This document shows, one piece after another, positions 9,846 through 19,521 of a stretch of DNA of 64,000 nt; the stretch's first letter is position 1, and each line of letters begins with the position of its first letter. Origin of the DNA: Boesenbergia rotunda (lineage: Eukaryota; Streptophyta; Magnoliopsida; Zingiberales; Zingiberaceae); contig JAGFNQ010005640.1 of NCBI GenBank assembly GCA_024364735.1, positions 248,001-312,000 of the forward strand, in the 5' to 3' direction. A program made the translations under genes and the position numbers. Below the pieces are notes generated by a model. It saw only the letters and a program-made list of their open reading frames with translations, ran no database searches and was not told the DNA's origin.

Positions 9846-11958
9846 AAGGACCCAAAGGTTAGGGTTGAGTCCTAAACTTCAAGTATATATTTTTATGTGT
9901 TGTCATGATATAAGGGTGATGGAGGGTGATTATGTGAATTTTCACATGGCCTAGAGACTCTATAAGTTTCGGCCAAGAAGGGTTAATAGGGTAAAAGTTA
10001 TGATTTATTTCAAGTAAGGGCTCCAATGGCTCTATGGTAAGATGTGATTAGTGTTTAATGATTGATTGGGGATTTTAATGGAATTTTTCCATACCCCCAT
10101 GGCCTTATAAGTTTCGGCCAGCCCTAGGAAAGTGGCCTAAAGGTTAGGGTTGACCCTAATCATGAGCCCAAGGATTTCCTATGGTCTTATAAATAATGTA
10201 TGGTAGTTCCTTTACCATATGCTATGTTACATGTTTATGGAATTGATGGAACTCCACCTTAGAAGTTTCGGCCAAGCCTTGGATCTAGGGTTTGGGGGTG
10301 GAGTTAGGGTTCAAAGAATGATGGTTCATGTTTACCATAAAGTATTTATATGTATAGGATCAAGCATGTGGTAGGAATCATGTTAACCATGACCCTAAGG
10401 TTTAAGCACCATGCTTTATGGTTAATGTTTAGGTTATGACTGGATGTCATGATAAGTATGATAGGTTTATGTTCATGATATGAATGATGAAGTATGATAG
10501 GGGTATGTTCATGATAAGAATGATGCTATGATAGGTATGTTATGTTAGGTTCATAATAAGAACGATGCCATGATAAGTATGTTATGTTTATGTTCATGAT
10601 AAGAATGATGCATGCCATGTTGTATGAATAAAGATGTATGTCATGCTTATGAAAGAAGATGCATACCATATTTATGAATGAAGATAATACTCATGCCTTA
10701 CAGGCATCATGATGTTATGCAATAAGAATGAACAATGAAAGGACAAGCATGTGTTAAGTCATGTTTTATGTAACATGGTTATGCTATGAATGTCTTATGA
10801 ATGATGAAACATGAAAAGTATTTTACTTTATGTATGGGCTTGTACCAGACCGAAGTATGGGTCCAAGGGATGGGCACCTTAAGAACGCCCCGGTTTTGGA
10901 CTACCGAAGCTGTCCACGGTTCTGGCACTACCGGAGCTGTGCAACAGGGATAGGCACCTTAAGAATGCCTCGGTTCGGGGACTACCGACTATGCTGTCCT
11001 TACCCTAGTAGGTCGGGGCTCGCGACCTCGGACTTGCTAGGGATGCGCGCTATGATGTATGTATGTGGTACAAGCCGGGGACCCCAAATGATGTTATGAT
11101 GATTATGTTAAGCATTTAAAAGTATATTTTTAAAAGTTAAGCATCCTTATGTATATGCATTCCACTCATGCATTCATTCATGTTATGCATTATGCTATGT
11201 GATAAGATTTTATGTTTACGTTCATGTTAAGAAGTATGCATGAGAATGAATGAACTATGCATGATTCTGTTAAGAAGATGTTCATATGATATGATAGGTA
11301 TTATGTCATGTATTATGTCATGCTTAGAATGTTCACTATGTTTATGTTTATGCCATGTATCATGCCATGCTTAGAATGTTTACTATGTTTATGTTTATGC
11401 CGTGTATCATGTAATGTTTAGAATGTTTACTATGTTATGTTAATGTCATGCCATGTATACGATAAGTGATGTAAGATGTTATGTTCTAAGTAGAGCACCA
11501 AGTATGTTAATGTTTCATGTGCTCATTATGAGATGATGAATGATGAATGGTTTTTGTGAGTAGGAAAGAGTCTTACTAAGCCTGTGTGCTTACAGTCTTA
11601 TTTCCTTATACCGCAAATCATTCAAGGGGACAATGATGGAAGCAGCAGGAGGGCAAGAACGCATGTGTGTAGTAGTGACTTGGCCCAGGAAACCATATGT
11701 TTACTGTTAATGCTAGAACTTCACCTCGGTTACTTATATGTTTGAATAATGACTTCTGGAACCTATGATATGATGTTATGTATGACATGATATGATGCTT
11801 AAGTTCAAAGATAATGTGCTAAGGTTCCCATGTCATTAAGTTAAGAATGGTAATAGGGCATGTATAAGTTAAAGTTATTCCGCTGCCTTATGATGTCTAC
11901 ATGCCCTAAGCATGTTAACGTAACGCCGCTTATGAAAAAAAAAAAAGCGGGCGTTACA

Positions 11959-11963
11959 TCCTG
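11959..11963. repeat. Target site duplication TCCTG, right copy
   Basis: Directly follows the solo LTR end GCGTTACA and equals 8349-8353. Confidence 0.93.
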
Positions 11964-13368
11964 AACCAAGTGGGTATAAGATAGTGAAGGGAATGGGGCA
12001 CGATTCATTATAGCTGCTGAAGGGTTTCAGAATCATTTCTGAGGTCAACCGTTGATCATTCAATTAATTGGGGATCATGATGTAGTACTAGATGACACTC
12101 ATGATCGTTCTATAATTAATTAATTAATTATGGACAGCCAATATAAATTGAAAGCCTATTTGGTCACACGCATAACGAGTAATTCGAAGGATTTAAAACG
12201 AGTTGAGAATTGGATTCTCCAATCGAGATAGACTAATTTTGGTAAGTCCAAACAATAGTCAAAACTGAATTTATTTCAGACACATCGGAAGCATAGAATG
12301 GCTTTGTCTTTTAAAGACTTAATGGGTGAATTAAATAAGTTTAATTCATTAAGGGATTTGATCCAATTGGGGTAAGATGGGTCGGCCAAGGAGGGGGCCT
12401 CCTCTCTTCTTGTCATGGCCGACCACCACCATAAGAGGATAAGGCTATTTTGGTTTGTTTTATAAAATAGACCAAAGGTTGGTTTATTTTATAAAAGGTT
12501 ATATAAATTTTATATAAATTTTTATATAATGAACCATGAGTTGGTTTATTTAATAAAATTTATATAATGAACCAATGGTTGGTTTGTTTTATAAATTTTT
12601 ATATAATGAACCAATGGTTGGTTTGTTTTATAAATTTTATATAATCATGCCAAAAGAAAGAGAGCCTTGATTATGGATTGATTGAGAAATTATTCCATAA
12701 TCAAGAAGAAGAAGCTTGATCATGAGAGCCTTGATTATGGATTGATTGAGAAATTATTCCATAATCAAGGAGAGGTTTGCTTGGGAATTAAGAAACCTCT
12801 CCCTATATAAAGGACCCAAGGGGTGCCATGGAAGAGGATCCATCCAAGAATTGTTTGGGCTCTCTCCTCTTCTTCTCTCCCTCTCTCTTGGTCGGCCATA
12901 GGCCATCCTTCTTTCTTCTTGCCGTGAGCACAAGGAGAAGCATTAAGGCGACGAAGTTCTTCCTTGCGACGATCTTCCTCTTCGGACAACCTTGGTGGTG
13001 AGTCTTTCGATTTGATTATTCTCTCGGTTTTCGTCGTGTTCACGGAGAATCTAGTAGTTCTCGTGAACACGAAACTCGTGGCTTAGCAAAGTCATCCCGA
13101 CGATACTCGGCGTGGATACGAATAGAGGCGGAGCTTTCAAGGGACGCTAACGGTTGGATCTCGTCCCTTCTTCCAAGTTACGCAAGGTAATTCGTAGAGT
13201 AATTTCCTTTTCTGCAAAAATTTTATATTATGATTATGTGAATACATTGCATGCTTAGGATATGTGTTAGAATAATTTAGGAAATTATTCATGCTTTTGT
13301 TTCCGCTGCATGTAATTATGTAACAATTAAAATATGTGTCCGCGTCGGCATGCACCCGGTCCCAACAG

Positions 13369-13383
13369 TGGTATCAGAGCCGG
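13369..13383 (+). other. Primer binding site of Angela-2
   Basis: TGGTATCAGAGCCGG, one base after the LTR end CCCAACA; complementary to the 3' end of initiator methionine tRNA. Confidence 0.92.
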
Positions 13384-15214
13384 TTAGTGTTCGACATAAT
13401 CATATAATTGTTTTGCGGAAAACTTTGTCATGATCTCAATTTTGAAAAATTTTTCAATTATGGAAACTTTCCAATTATAGTAAATTTTAGATTTAGGAAT
13501 TTCAAAGTTTGGAAATTCTCATGAAATTTCGCAAACTTTTGAAATATCTCTGTTTCTGAAATTTTATGATAATTATGAAAACTTTCCAATTTTGGAAATT
13601 TTCTAATTTTGGAAATTTTCTAATTTTGGAAATACGTAAGTTTTCTTTGTACTAGAAACTTACAATAATTCTGAAAACCTTTTAATTTTGGAAACTTTCC
13701 ATTTATGGAAAGCTCATAATTTTGGGCACTTTCTTTTCATGAAAGTCTAGACATTTTATGGAAACATTAATTGACAATTAAATTCAAATTGGTTTTTAAA
13801 TTATTAACAAAATTCTTTACTTTGGGGAGTGCCTCGGGGAGCCACCCAAATTAAAGTTAGTTGTTATAATTTAATTTCCTATTTTGAATATGAATTGTTA
13901 AAATTGATTTGGGTAGGCCTCGGGGAGCCATCCAAATTATATTATTAACAAGTTCTTTAATTGTCAAGTTTAATTTGGTTATGCCTCGGGGAGCAGGCCA
14001 AATTAGATTTACAACAAATTTCTTTTCTTTGGGGAGTGCCTCGGGGAGCCACCCAAAGTAAATAATTTGTTGTAATTAATTATCCATAAATAAAATATGT
14101 GATCAAATCTTAAAAATTTTTGAGGTGATTCTCAAACGTAATTTCCTTATTTGATTTATGAGGTGATGCTCTTACATATTGTTGTCTCCAAAATTAATTA
14201 GGAAAAATTATTTCCTATAGAGTTTATTTCCTTAAATAAGATTTTCATGAAAATAATATGTGGTTGAATTAAGGGAATCTGTCTTTTAATTTAATAAGAT
14301 TTGATTTAGAGAAATCAAAGTCATAAACATATTATTTCCAAAATTGATTATGACAATTTAGGAAATTATTTCCCAAAATAATTCCTTGAATAAAGTGTGA
14401 AATTAGAATTAGGAAATCTGGTTCCTAATTCAATTAATGAGACTTGATAAATTTAAGTCACATACATACTTTATTAAGGAAATCGTTAGAACATGACATA
14501 ATTATATGTCATGAATGTGCTTAAAAGGAAAAGGATGAGACCCAAAACCCCTTACAAAATATTAAGGCCAACACCTTCCATTAATATGGTTAGAACCGGA
14601 GTTTTGTTTCTCGTTTGGGTTGATGGACACATCCATGTCCGGTTTGAACCTCAACATATTCAAACCATGGAATTAGTTTATGATTAATATAGTTGGAGTC
14701 AGAGGTCAATCCTTAGTTTTGGTTGTTGGACACATCCAAGCCTGACTAAACGGTTGAATGAGCTCCAACCATATTAAAACTATTTCTTGATTAATGGGTC
14801 AGTCTTAAGCTTGGAGCATCGATTTGTTGTGCCACAGCCAAGGTCGATGTAAAGAGAGGTACAGTTGGGTGCTATGTATATTGTTGCATACTTGTTAATG
14901 AGTTAACAACCCAATGATTTATGCAAACATTCAATTAGTTGATAGCATAATGCGATAGTTACATATGTATAATATGTAATCGGCATAATTACCTACCTTC
15001 ATAGCTAAGAATAACTTGATGGACTCTAGCCATGGTTGTTCTTATCTATGGTTGGATATCAACCTATTTGGAGATGTTCCTATGATCTCCCGAATTGATA
15101 AAAAGGGTTATTCAATTCGAAAAATAAATAGGATTTAATTAATGTATATTGATGCATTCTTTATTATTCTTCTTACATAAGCACAATTTGTATTTCTAGG
15201 ATAATCATTTGATC
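13384..15214 (+). other. Angela-2 leader
   Basis: A non-coding 5' leader of 1.8 kb. The first part (13420-13740) is rich in TTTGGAAA/TTTTCC motifs. 13806-14073 holds four CTCGGGGAG hairpins. The rest matches the Angela-1 leader in inverse orientation. No gene is seen. Confidence 0.78.
13806..14073 (+). repeat. Four leader hairpins with CTCGGGGAG core and matched outer arms
   Basis: Unit 1: TTTGGG (13821-13826) with CCCAAA (13845-13850), extended by CTTTA/TAAAG. Unit 2, about 13906-13935: ATTTGG with CCAAAT. Unit 3: TAATTTGG (13971-13978) with CCAAATTA (13998-14005). Unit 4: CTTTGGG with CCCAAAG, enclosed by ACAACAAATT (14011-14020) and AATTTGTTGT (14064-14073). The central CTCGGGGAG is constant while the outer arms differ and still pair. 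Angela-1 has three comparable units. Confidence 0.78.
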
Positions 15215-16060
15215 ATGTCTTCTCTAAATTTGCGTTCCATTTTGGACACCAATAAGCTGACTAGGCCAAACTTCATGGACTGGCTTCGAAACCTGAGGAT
15301 AGTCCTCAAGGCAGAAAAGCTTGCTTATGTCCTTGAAGAACAACTTCCCAATCATCCTCCAGAAGATGCAACTCCAGACCAGTTAGTGGCCTATCAGAAA
15401 CATGTGGTCGATTCTGAACTTGCGAGTTGCATCATGCTGGTCGCTATGGTACCTAAGCTGTAAAAGCAGCATGAGCATATGGATGCTCATACCATCATCT
15501 TCCATCTTCATAAGTTGTTTGATGAGCAGGTGAGATCCGAAAGGTTCGAGGTCTCCAGACTCCTCTTCACCTCTAAGATGCAGGAAGGCACTTCTGTCTC
15601 ACAGTTTGTGTTGAAGATGTTGGGGTACATTGAGCGACTAGGCACACTCGGATTTACAATGGATCATGAACTAAGTGTCGACTTAATTCTGCATTGTTTG
15701 CCCAAGAGTTACTCACAATATGTGATAAACTATCGGATGAATAAGCTAGAGACTACCATTCCTGAGTTGCTCAACCTGCTGAAGACTGTAGAGCCTTCTG
15801 TAAAGCAGGATCAGAAGACGGTACTGTTAGTTGGTTCCTCAAAGAAAGGCTCTAAGAGGAAGCTCAAAGAATAGAATAAGGGAAAGAAGAAAAAGGCCAA
15901 AAAGACTGAAAAGGCACCAAAAGGCACTTTCCATCACTGCGGCAAGGAGGGTCACTGGCAAAGAAACTGCAAGGTTTATCTTGAGTCCTTGAAGAGAAGG
16001 CATCCGATGCCCCATCCTCTTCAGGTATCTTCGTTATTGAATGTCACTCTATTTCCTCGT
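15215..16060 (+). pseudogene. gag: Angela-2 gag (capsid and zinc knuckle), broken
   Basis: Copia gag starting at ATG 15215 (MSSLNLRSILD), chosen because the same start is kept in Angela-1 at 4851. Motifs NFMDWLRNLRIVLKAEKLAY, MDAHTIIFHL, LFDEQVRSERF and MDHELSVDLILHCLPKSY place it in the capsid family with which this pol type is normally found. A TAA at 15461 and a TAG at 15872 interrupt it, both readable as C-to-T changes of Gln codons. The zinc knuckle (about 15927) reads FHHCGKEGHWQRNC, so the first Cys has become Phe; Angela-1 keeps the Cys. A one-base loss near 15985 shifts the frame before the protease. Confidence 0.85.
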
Positions 16061-16215
16061 CCACCTGGGTACTTGATACTGGGTGTAGCTCACATATATG
16101 TAATGACATACACGGGCTAAGGAATAGAAGAAGACTCGTCAAGGGAGAAGCGAATTTGCGAGTTGGAAATGGAGCAAAGATTGCTGTTGTTGCCATCGGA
16201 ACATATTTGCTAAAG
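16061..16215 (+). pseudogene. pol: Angela-2 protease start, cut by SIRE-1
   Basis: Encodes STWVLDTGCSSHICND, the copia aspartic protease with its catalytic DTG, then continues to KLP where SIRE-1 is inserted at 16221. The sequence resumes after the second CTCCC at 26276 as TGLVLELDNCYF, so before insertion this was one continuous protease-integrase gene. Confidence 0.87.
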
Positions 16216-16220
16216 CTCCC
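16216..16220. repeat. Target site duplication CTCCC of SIRE-1, left copy
   Basis: CTCCC precedes the LTR start TGTTGGTGCA and repeats at 26271-26275 after the LTR end. Confidence 0.94.
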
Positions 16221-16330
16221 TGTTGGTGCAGAATGCACCTAAGTCAAATCTGTGTTTTGATAATGGCAACATAGCTCAAAAGTTAAGTCCTTCTTGTTTT
16301 CTAACAAGTTAATCAAGTGTGCAGGAAAAG

Positions 16331-16736
16331 CCCTAGCGAAGGACTGCTAGGCACTGGCAAAGGAATGCCAGGAAAGAAAGCCCTAGCGAAGGATTGCTAG
16401 GCAACTGGCGAAGGACTGCCAGTATCAAGCCCTAGCGAAGGACTGCTAGGCTCCAGGAGAAGGACAGCCTGGGACTGAAGCCCTAGCGAAGGACTGCTAG
16501 GCAACTGGCGAAGGACAGCCAGTATCCAAGCCCTAGCGAAGGACTGCTAGGCAACTGGCGAAGGACAGCCAGTATCCAAGCCCTAGCGAAGGAATGCTAG
16601 GCTCCGGGTGAAGGACAGCTCGGCATCCAAGACCTGACAAAGGACCGTCAGGCAAAAGTCCAACCAGAGGAACGGTTGGCATCAGGTAAACTCTCCCGAG
16701 AGGAGTAGGTGAGGACGCGTTCCCCGTCGAGGGAAC
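16331..16736 (+). repeat. Serial hairpin array in SIRE-1 U3 (5' LTR)
   Basis: At least 14 short hairpins follow each other. Stem pairs in order include CCTAGC/GCTAGG (six times), CTGGC/GCCAG types (four times), CCAGG/CCTGG, CCGGG-type, CCTGAC/GTCAGG and CCAACC/GGTTGG; the loops are mostly GAAGGACT, GAAGGACA, AAAGGACC or AGAGGAAC. A final hairpin is GTTCCC (16719-16724) with GGGAAC (16731-16736). The stem sequence changes from unit to unit while pairing and the purine-rich loop persist. The array lies upstream of the TATA box, so it is transcribed only as the 3' end of element RNA. Confidence 0.85.
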
Positions 16737-16919
16737 AGTAGGCGTCGGTTCGACCTAGGGCTCCATTTTGGAGACCAAAGTCAGAACCAAGACAGCTAAG
16801 GCTGTATAATCAAATATTTTATTACTTTATTGTGTTTTGGACTAACCATGGATGCAGGACCAAAGGAAGGAGTGTCTGCAGCTCAGATAGCCTCAAAGGA
16901 GTGAGGTAGTAGCTGAGTA

Positions 16920-17207
16920 GGGCGCCCGGAGTGTCCCGGGCGCCCCCAAGGTGCATACAAAACAAGTAAAGTCAAAGCTGGGCCGAATACATGCTGGGCC
17001 GGGCGCCCCCGTTCTCCCGGGCGCCCGCGCTGCTCCCGGGCGCCCCCATGCGCAACCCGAACCCGCGCACCTGCGAAGCCAAGAAGATAAGGCGTTGACT
17101 GGTCAATGCGGGCGCCCCGGTCAAAGCGGATCCAGAGGATCAGACGCGACCGAGAGCTCTGCGGATCAGAGGCCACGTGGGGGGCGCCCCCGACGTCCTG
17201 GGCGCCC
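16920..17207 (+). repeat. GGGCGCCC palindrome array upstream of the SIRE-1 TATA box
   Basis: Eight copies of the self-complementary octamer GGGCGCCC start at 16920, 16938, 17001, 17019, 17038, 17110, 17182 and 17200, several extended to CCCGGGCGCCC and paired with neighbours at 18-19 bp spacing. The 3' LTR has one more pair at 25723-25753, which explains the 18-bp length difference. SIRE-2 has AGGCGCC-type palindromes in the same place. Confidence 0.85.
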
Positions 17208-17215
17208 CCAGGCCC

Positions 17216-17223
17216 TATATAAA
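17216..17223 (+). promoter_or_regulatory. TATA box of SIRE-1 5' LTR
   Basis: TATATAAA centred in the inverted repeat GGCCC(TATATAAA)GGGCC, 9 bp after the last GGGCGCCC. The same box is at 25848-25855 in the 3' LTR. Confidence 0.75.
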
Positions 17224-17640
17224 GGGCCCTCGACCCCAGGCTTCAAACAACAATTCGCTCAACGCTTCCACGCTCTTCTGTGCTCACACCTTGTTCCAGA
17301 AACTGCCCAACTCGAGCCGACGACGTCCTGCTACTCCGGAAAGTCAACCTACAACCGGACGTCGGTAAAAGAAGAGTTCCTTTTATTTTTATAGTGCTAT
17401 ACTTGTAAATCTATTCTTGTAAACTGATTTTGCGCTTATATAGAATTGCCCAAAGTAAACGGTCAACGACCGTGGGCCTTGGAGTAGGAGTCGACACAGG
17501 CTCCGAACCAAGTAAATCGACTGTGTCTTTGTGCTGCGATTATTTTTGTCTTTATTTCCGCTGCGTACGTGCTCTTTACGAAAGTCCGAACGATTTCCGA
17601 TATTCACCCCCCCCTCTATCGGTTTTCTCGATCCAACAAG

Positions 17641-17652
17641 TGGTTTCAGAGC
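17641..17652 (+). other. Primer binding site of SIRE-1
   Basis: TGGTTTCAGAGC two bases after the LTR end; one base differs from the initiator-Met complement TGGTATCAGAGC that SIRE-2 keeps at 48348. Confidence 0.85.
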
Positions 17653-17877
17653 GGGGAAGTTCAAACCTGGTGCAACCACCAGTTTGAATTTTTTTTCGGA
17701 TTTTATTTTTCTATTTTTTTCTTTTCTTTCTCTTACGAATTTTTCGTTATACATTTCATTCGGTTTTTTTCTTGTTAAGCAAGGTTGGTGCAACACCCCT
17801 TGTTATTCATTTTATCCAGCACTGCTAATCCAAGACCTAGTCTTGGAAAATCTTTTAAGTTTTCTGTTTCAGTCTAA

Positions 17878-19521
17878 ATGGTCATGCAAGAGGGATTCAG
17901 CACTGCCAGACCTCCACTCTTCAGTGGAGAAGACTTTTCCTACTGGAAAAGCCGCATGGAGGTCCACCTGAAAACTCAGGTGGACATGTGGATCATTATT
18001 CAGTCCGGTCTGGAGATCCCCCGAAATGCTGATGGACTTCCTCAGAACTACTCCGAATGGGACAACTCCCTAAAATGCAAGATAGAAGCCGACGCGAAAG
18101 CTACTCAGACTCTTCAATGCGGATTGACGAAAGAGGAGCTGAACCGCGTGGGCCCCTTCAACAGTGCAAAAGAGCTGTGGACAAAACTAATCGAGCTGCA
18201 CGAAGGGACTTCAGATACTCGCATCAGCAAGAGGGATCTGCTACTAAACAAACTCTACACCATCAAGATGGCGGACAACGAAACAGCAGCCCAGCTCCAC
18301 GCACGAATCCAAGAGGTAATGAACGGTCTTCACACAATAGGTCACAAGGTTGAAAACCGTGACCTAATAAGGTATGCCCTAAACGCTTTCCCTAGAAGTA
18401 CCTTGTGGGCATCTATGGTAGATACATACAAGGTCTCTAGAGATCTTTCTAAAATAAAATTAGACGAATTATTTTCCGAACTAGAACTGCACGAACAAAC
18501 TAACACCAATATGGTTGAGAAAGGTATTGCTTTCGTTGCAGGTAAAACTGGAAGGACAACAAAGAAGAAGCCTGAACCCGAACCTGAGTCTATCTCTGGC
18601 TCAGACTCAGAAGAAGAAGATGGAGATCAAACTAAGCTGGTCCGACTCGCTCGAAGCTACTACAAGGAGCTGAAGAACCGAACCAACAAACGGAAAATCG
18701 GCCGAAGAAAGGACGAACCAACTGAACCCGCGAACAAGCCTAATGTAACCTGCTATGAGTGCAAGAAAAAGGGCCACTACAAGTCAGAGTGCCCTAACTT
18801 AAAGGAGACAAAAAGGATGAGAAGAAAGAAGGCACTGCAAGCAACCTGGGACGAATCGTCCTCAGAAGAAGAAGAAGAGGCACCCCAGTCCAATCTCCTA
18901 GCTCTGACCGCTTCGGATAAAGTCGAGACAGAGTCAGAAACAGAACAAGAGGACGGCGAGCTGACCTTCACAGAAGACGGAGAAATTAAGGTAACAGGTT
19001 TTAATAGATCGTAATTAAGTGATTTAATTTCTTTTCTTTCTCGAGATTTGGCAAAAGCCAAACTCCGAGTCGAGTCCCTCCGACAGGAAGTAAAACTCCT
19101 GAAAGAGGGAGCTGACTCTAAACCCTTAACCGAGGAGGTTCAGGAAAGAACTCCTACTCAAGTTGAAAAACTTGAAAAGGAAAACTCCTCCCTGAAAACT
19201 CAGGTTAAGGATCTTAGATCAGCATTAGAACGATTTACATCTGGTTCCAAGGGTCTTGACATGATCCTTGGAAGACAAAAATCAGTTCTAAATCGATCCG
19301 GATTGGGCTATAGAACCAAATCTCGGCAAAGATATTACTTTGCTGTACTGAATCAGTCCAGAGGTAAAATTCAGGCAAGGGTACCTAAACTATACCTGAA
19401 CAAACCGACTGGATCAAATCAGTATTGGATCCCCAAGGACAAGATTCACATCTTGCCTAACCATCACCGTGGCTTCAGTCCAGGGGGAGTCAAACTGAAA
19501 ACAATATTCATTATTAGATAA
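17878..19521 (+). pseudogene. gag: SIRE-1 gag (capsid, zinc knuckle, coiled coil)
   Basis: ATG 17878 opens a 378-codon frame: capsid core FSGEDFSYWKSRMEVHL, LHEGTSDTRISKRDLL, NRDLIRYALNAFPRS and DLSKIKLDELFSELELHEQ, then an acidic/basic linker and an intact CCHC knuckle CYECKKKGHYKSEC near 18750. After a stop at 19012 (the SIRE-2 copy reads on here) the frame resumes at about 19048 with a heptad-patterned segment (VEKLEKENSSLKTQVKDL), then FTSGSKGLDMILG and YWIPKDKIHILP, typical of the C-terminal part of SIRE gag. It ends at a stop at 19519. Structural protein of virus-like particles; broken at one place, otherwise well kept. Confidence 0.87.

Larger units (their letters stand above)
8354..11958 (+). 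mobile_element. Solo LTR of a Tekay/Del-like Ty3/gypsy chromovirus (3605 bp)
   Basis: Begins TGTAACGACCCG and ends GCGTTACA, the same edges and landmark order as the chromovirus LTR at 42938-46278. The 5-bp duplication on both sides and absence of internal genes show a solo LTR left by LTR-LTR recombination. Inside: a tRNA-like segment near 8813-8885, three copies of a 181-bp repeat (about 9300-9845), many TTTCGGCCAA motifs, an ATG/CATG-rich stretch with 50-60 bp repeats (10440-10620, 11290-11460), and a GC-richer block (10830-11060) that also occurs in the 42938-46278 LTR. No convincing gene. Confidence 0.9.
8176..13367 (+). repeat. 5' LTR of Angela-2, truncated and split by a solo LTR
   Basis: 8176-8353 matches 29829 to about 30008 of the 3' LTR, and 11964-13367 matches to its end. 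The first about 620 bp are missing at the inverted junction. A TATATAAA box is at 12804-12811. Just upstream lie two copies (about 12667 and 12731) of a hairpin with arms CTTGATTATGGA and TCCATAATCAAG, plus tandem AT-rich repeats containing AACCAATGGTTGGTT (12480-12640). Confidence 0.85.
16221..17638 (+). repeat. 5' LTR of SIRE-1
   Basis: TGTTGGTGCA...GATCCAACA. Order: U3 arm TTTTGATAATGGCAA (16255-16269); hairpin array 16331-16736; GC-rich palindrome array 16920-17207; a CACGTG G-box at 17174-17179; TATATAAA at 17216-17223 flanked by GGCCC/GGGCC; then the R/U5 part. Transcription probably starts some tens of bases after the TATA box. The open frames on both strands at 16883-17394 arise from the GC-rich repeats and are not genes. 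Confidence 0.93.

Noticed and set aside
16883..17394. Overlapping open frames on both strands in the SIRE-1 LTR (also 25497-26026)
   Set aside because: They follow the GGGCGCCC repeat region and the promoter; amino-acid composition reflects the GC-rich repeat and there is no family motif.
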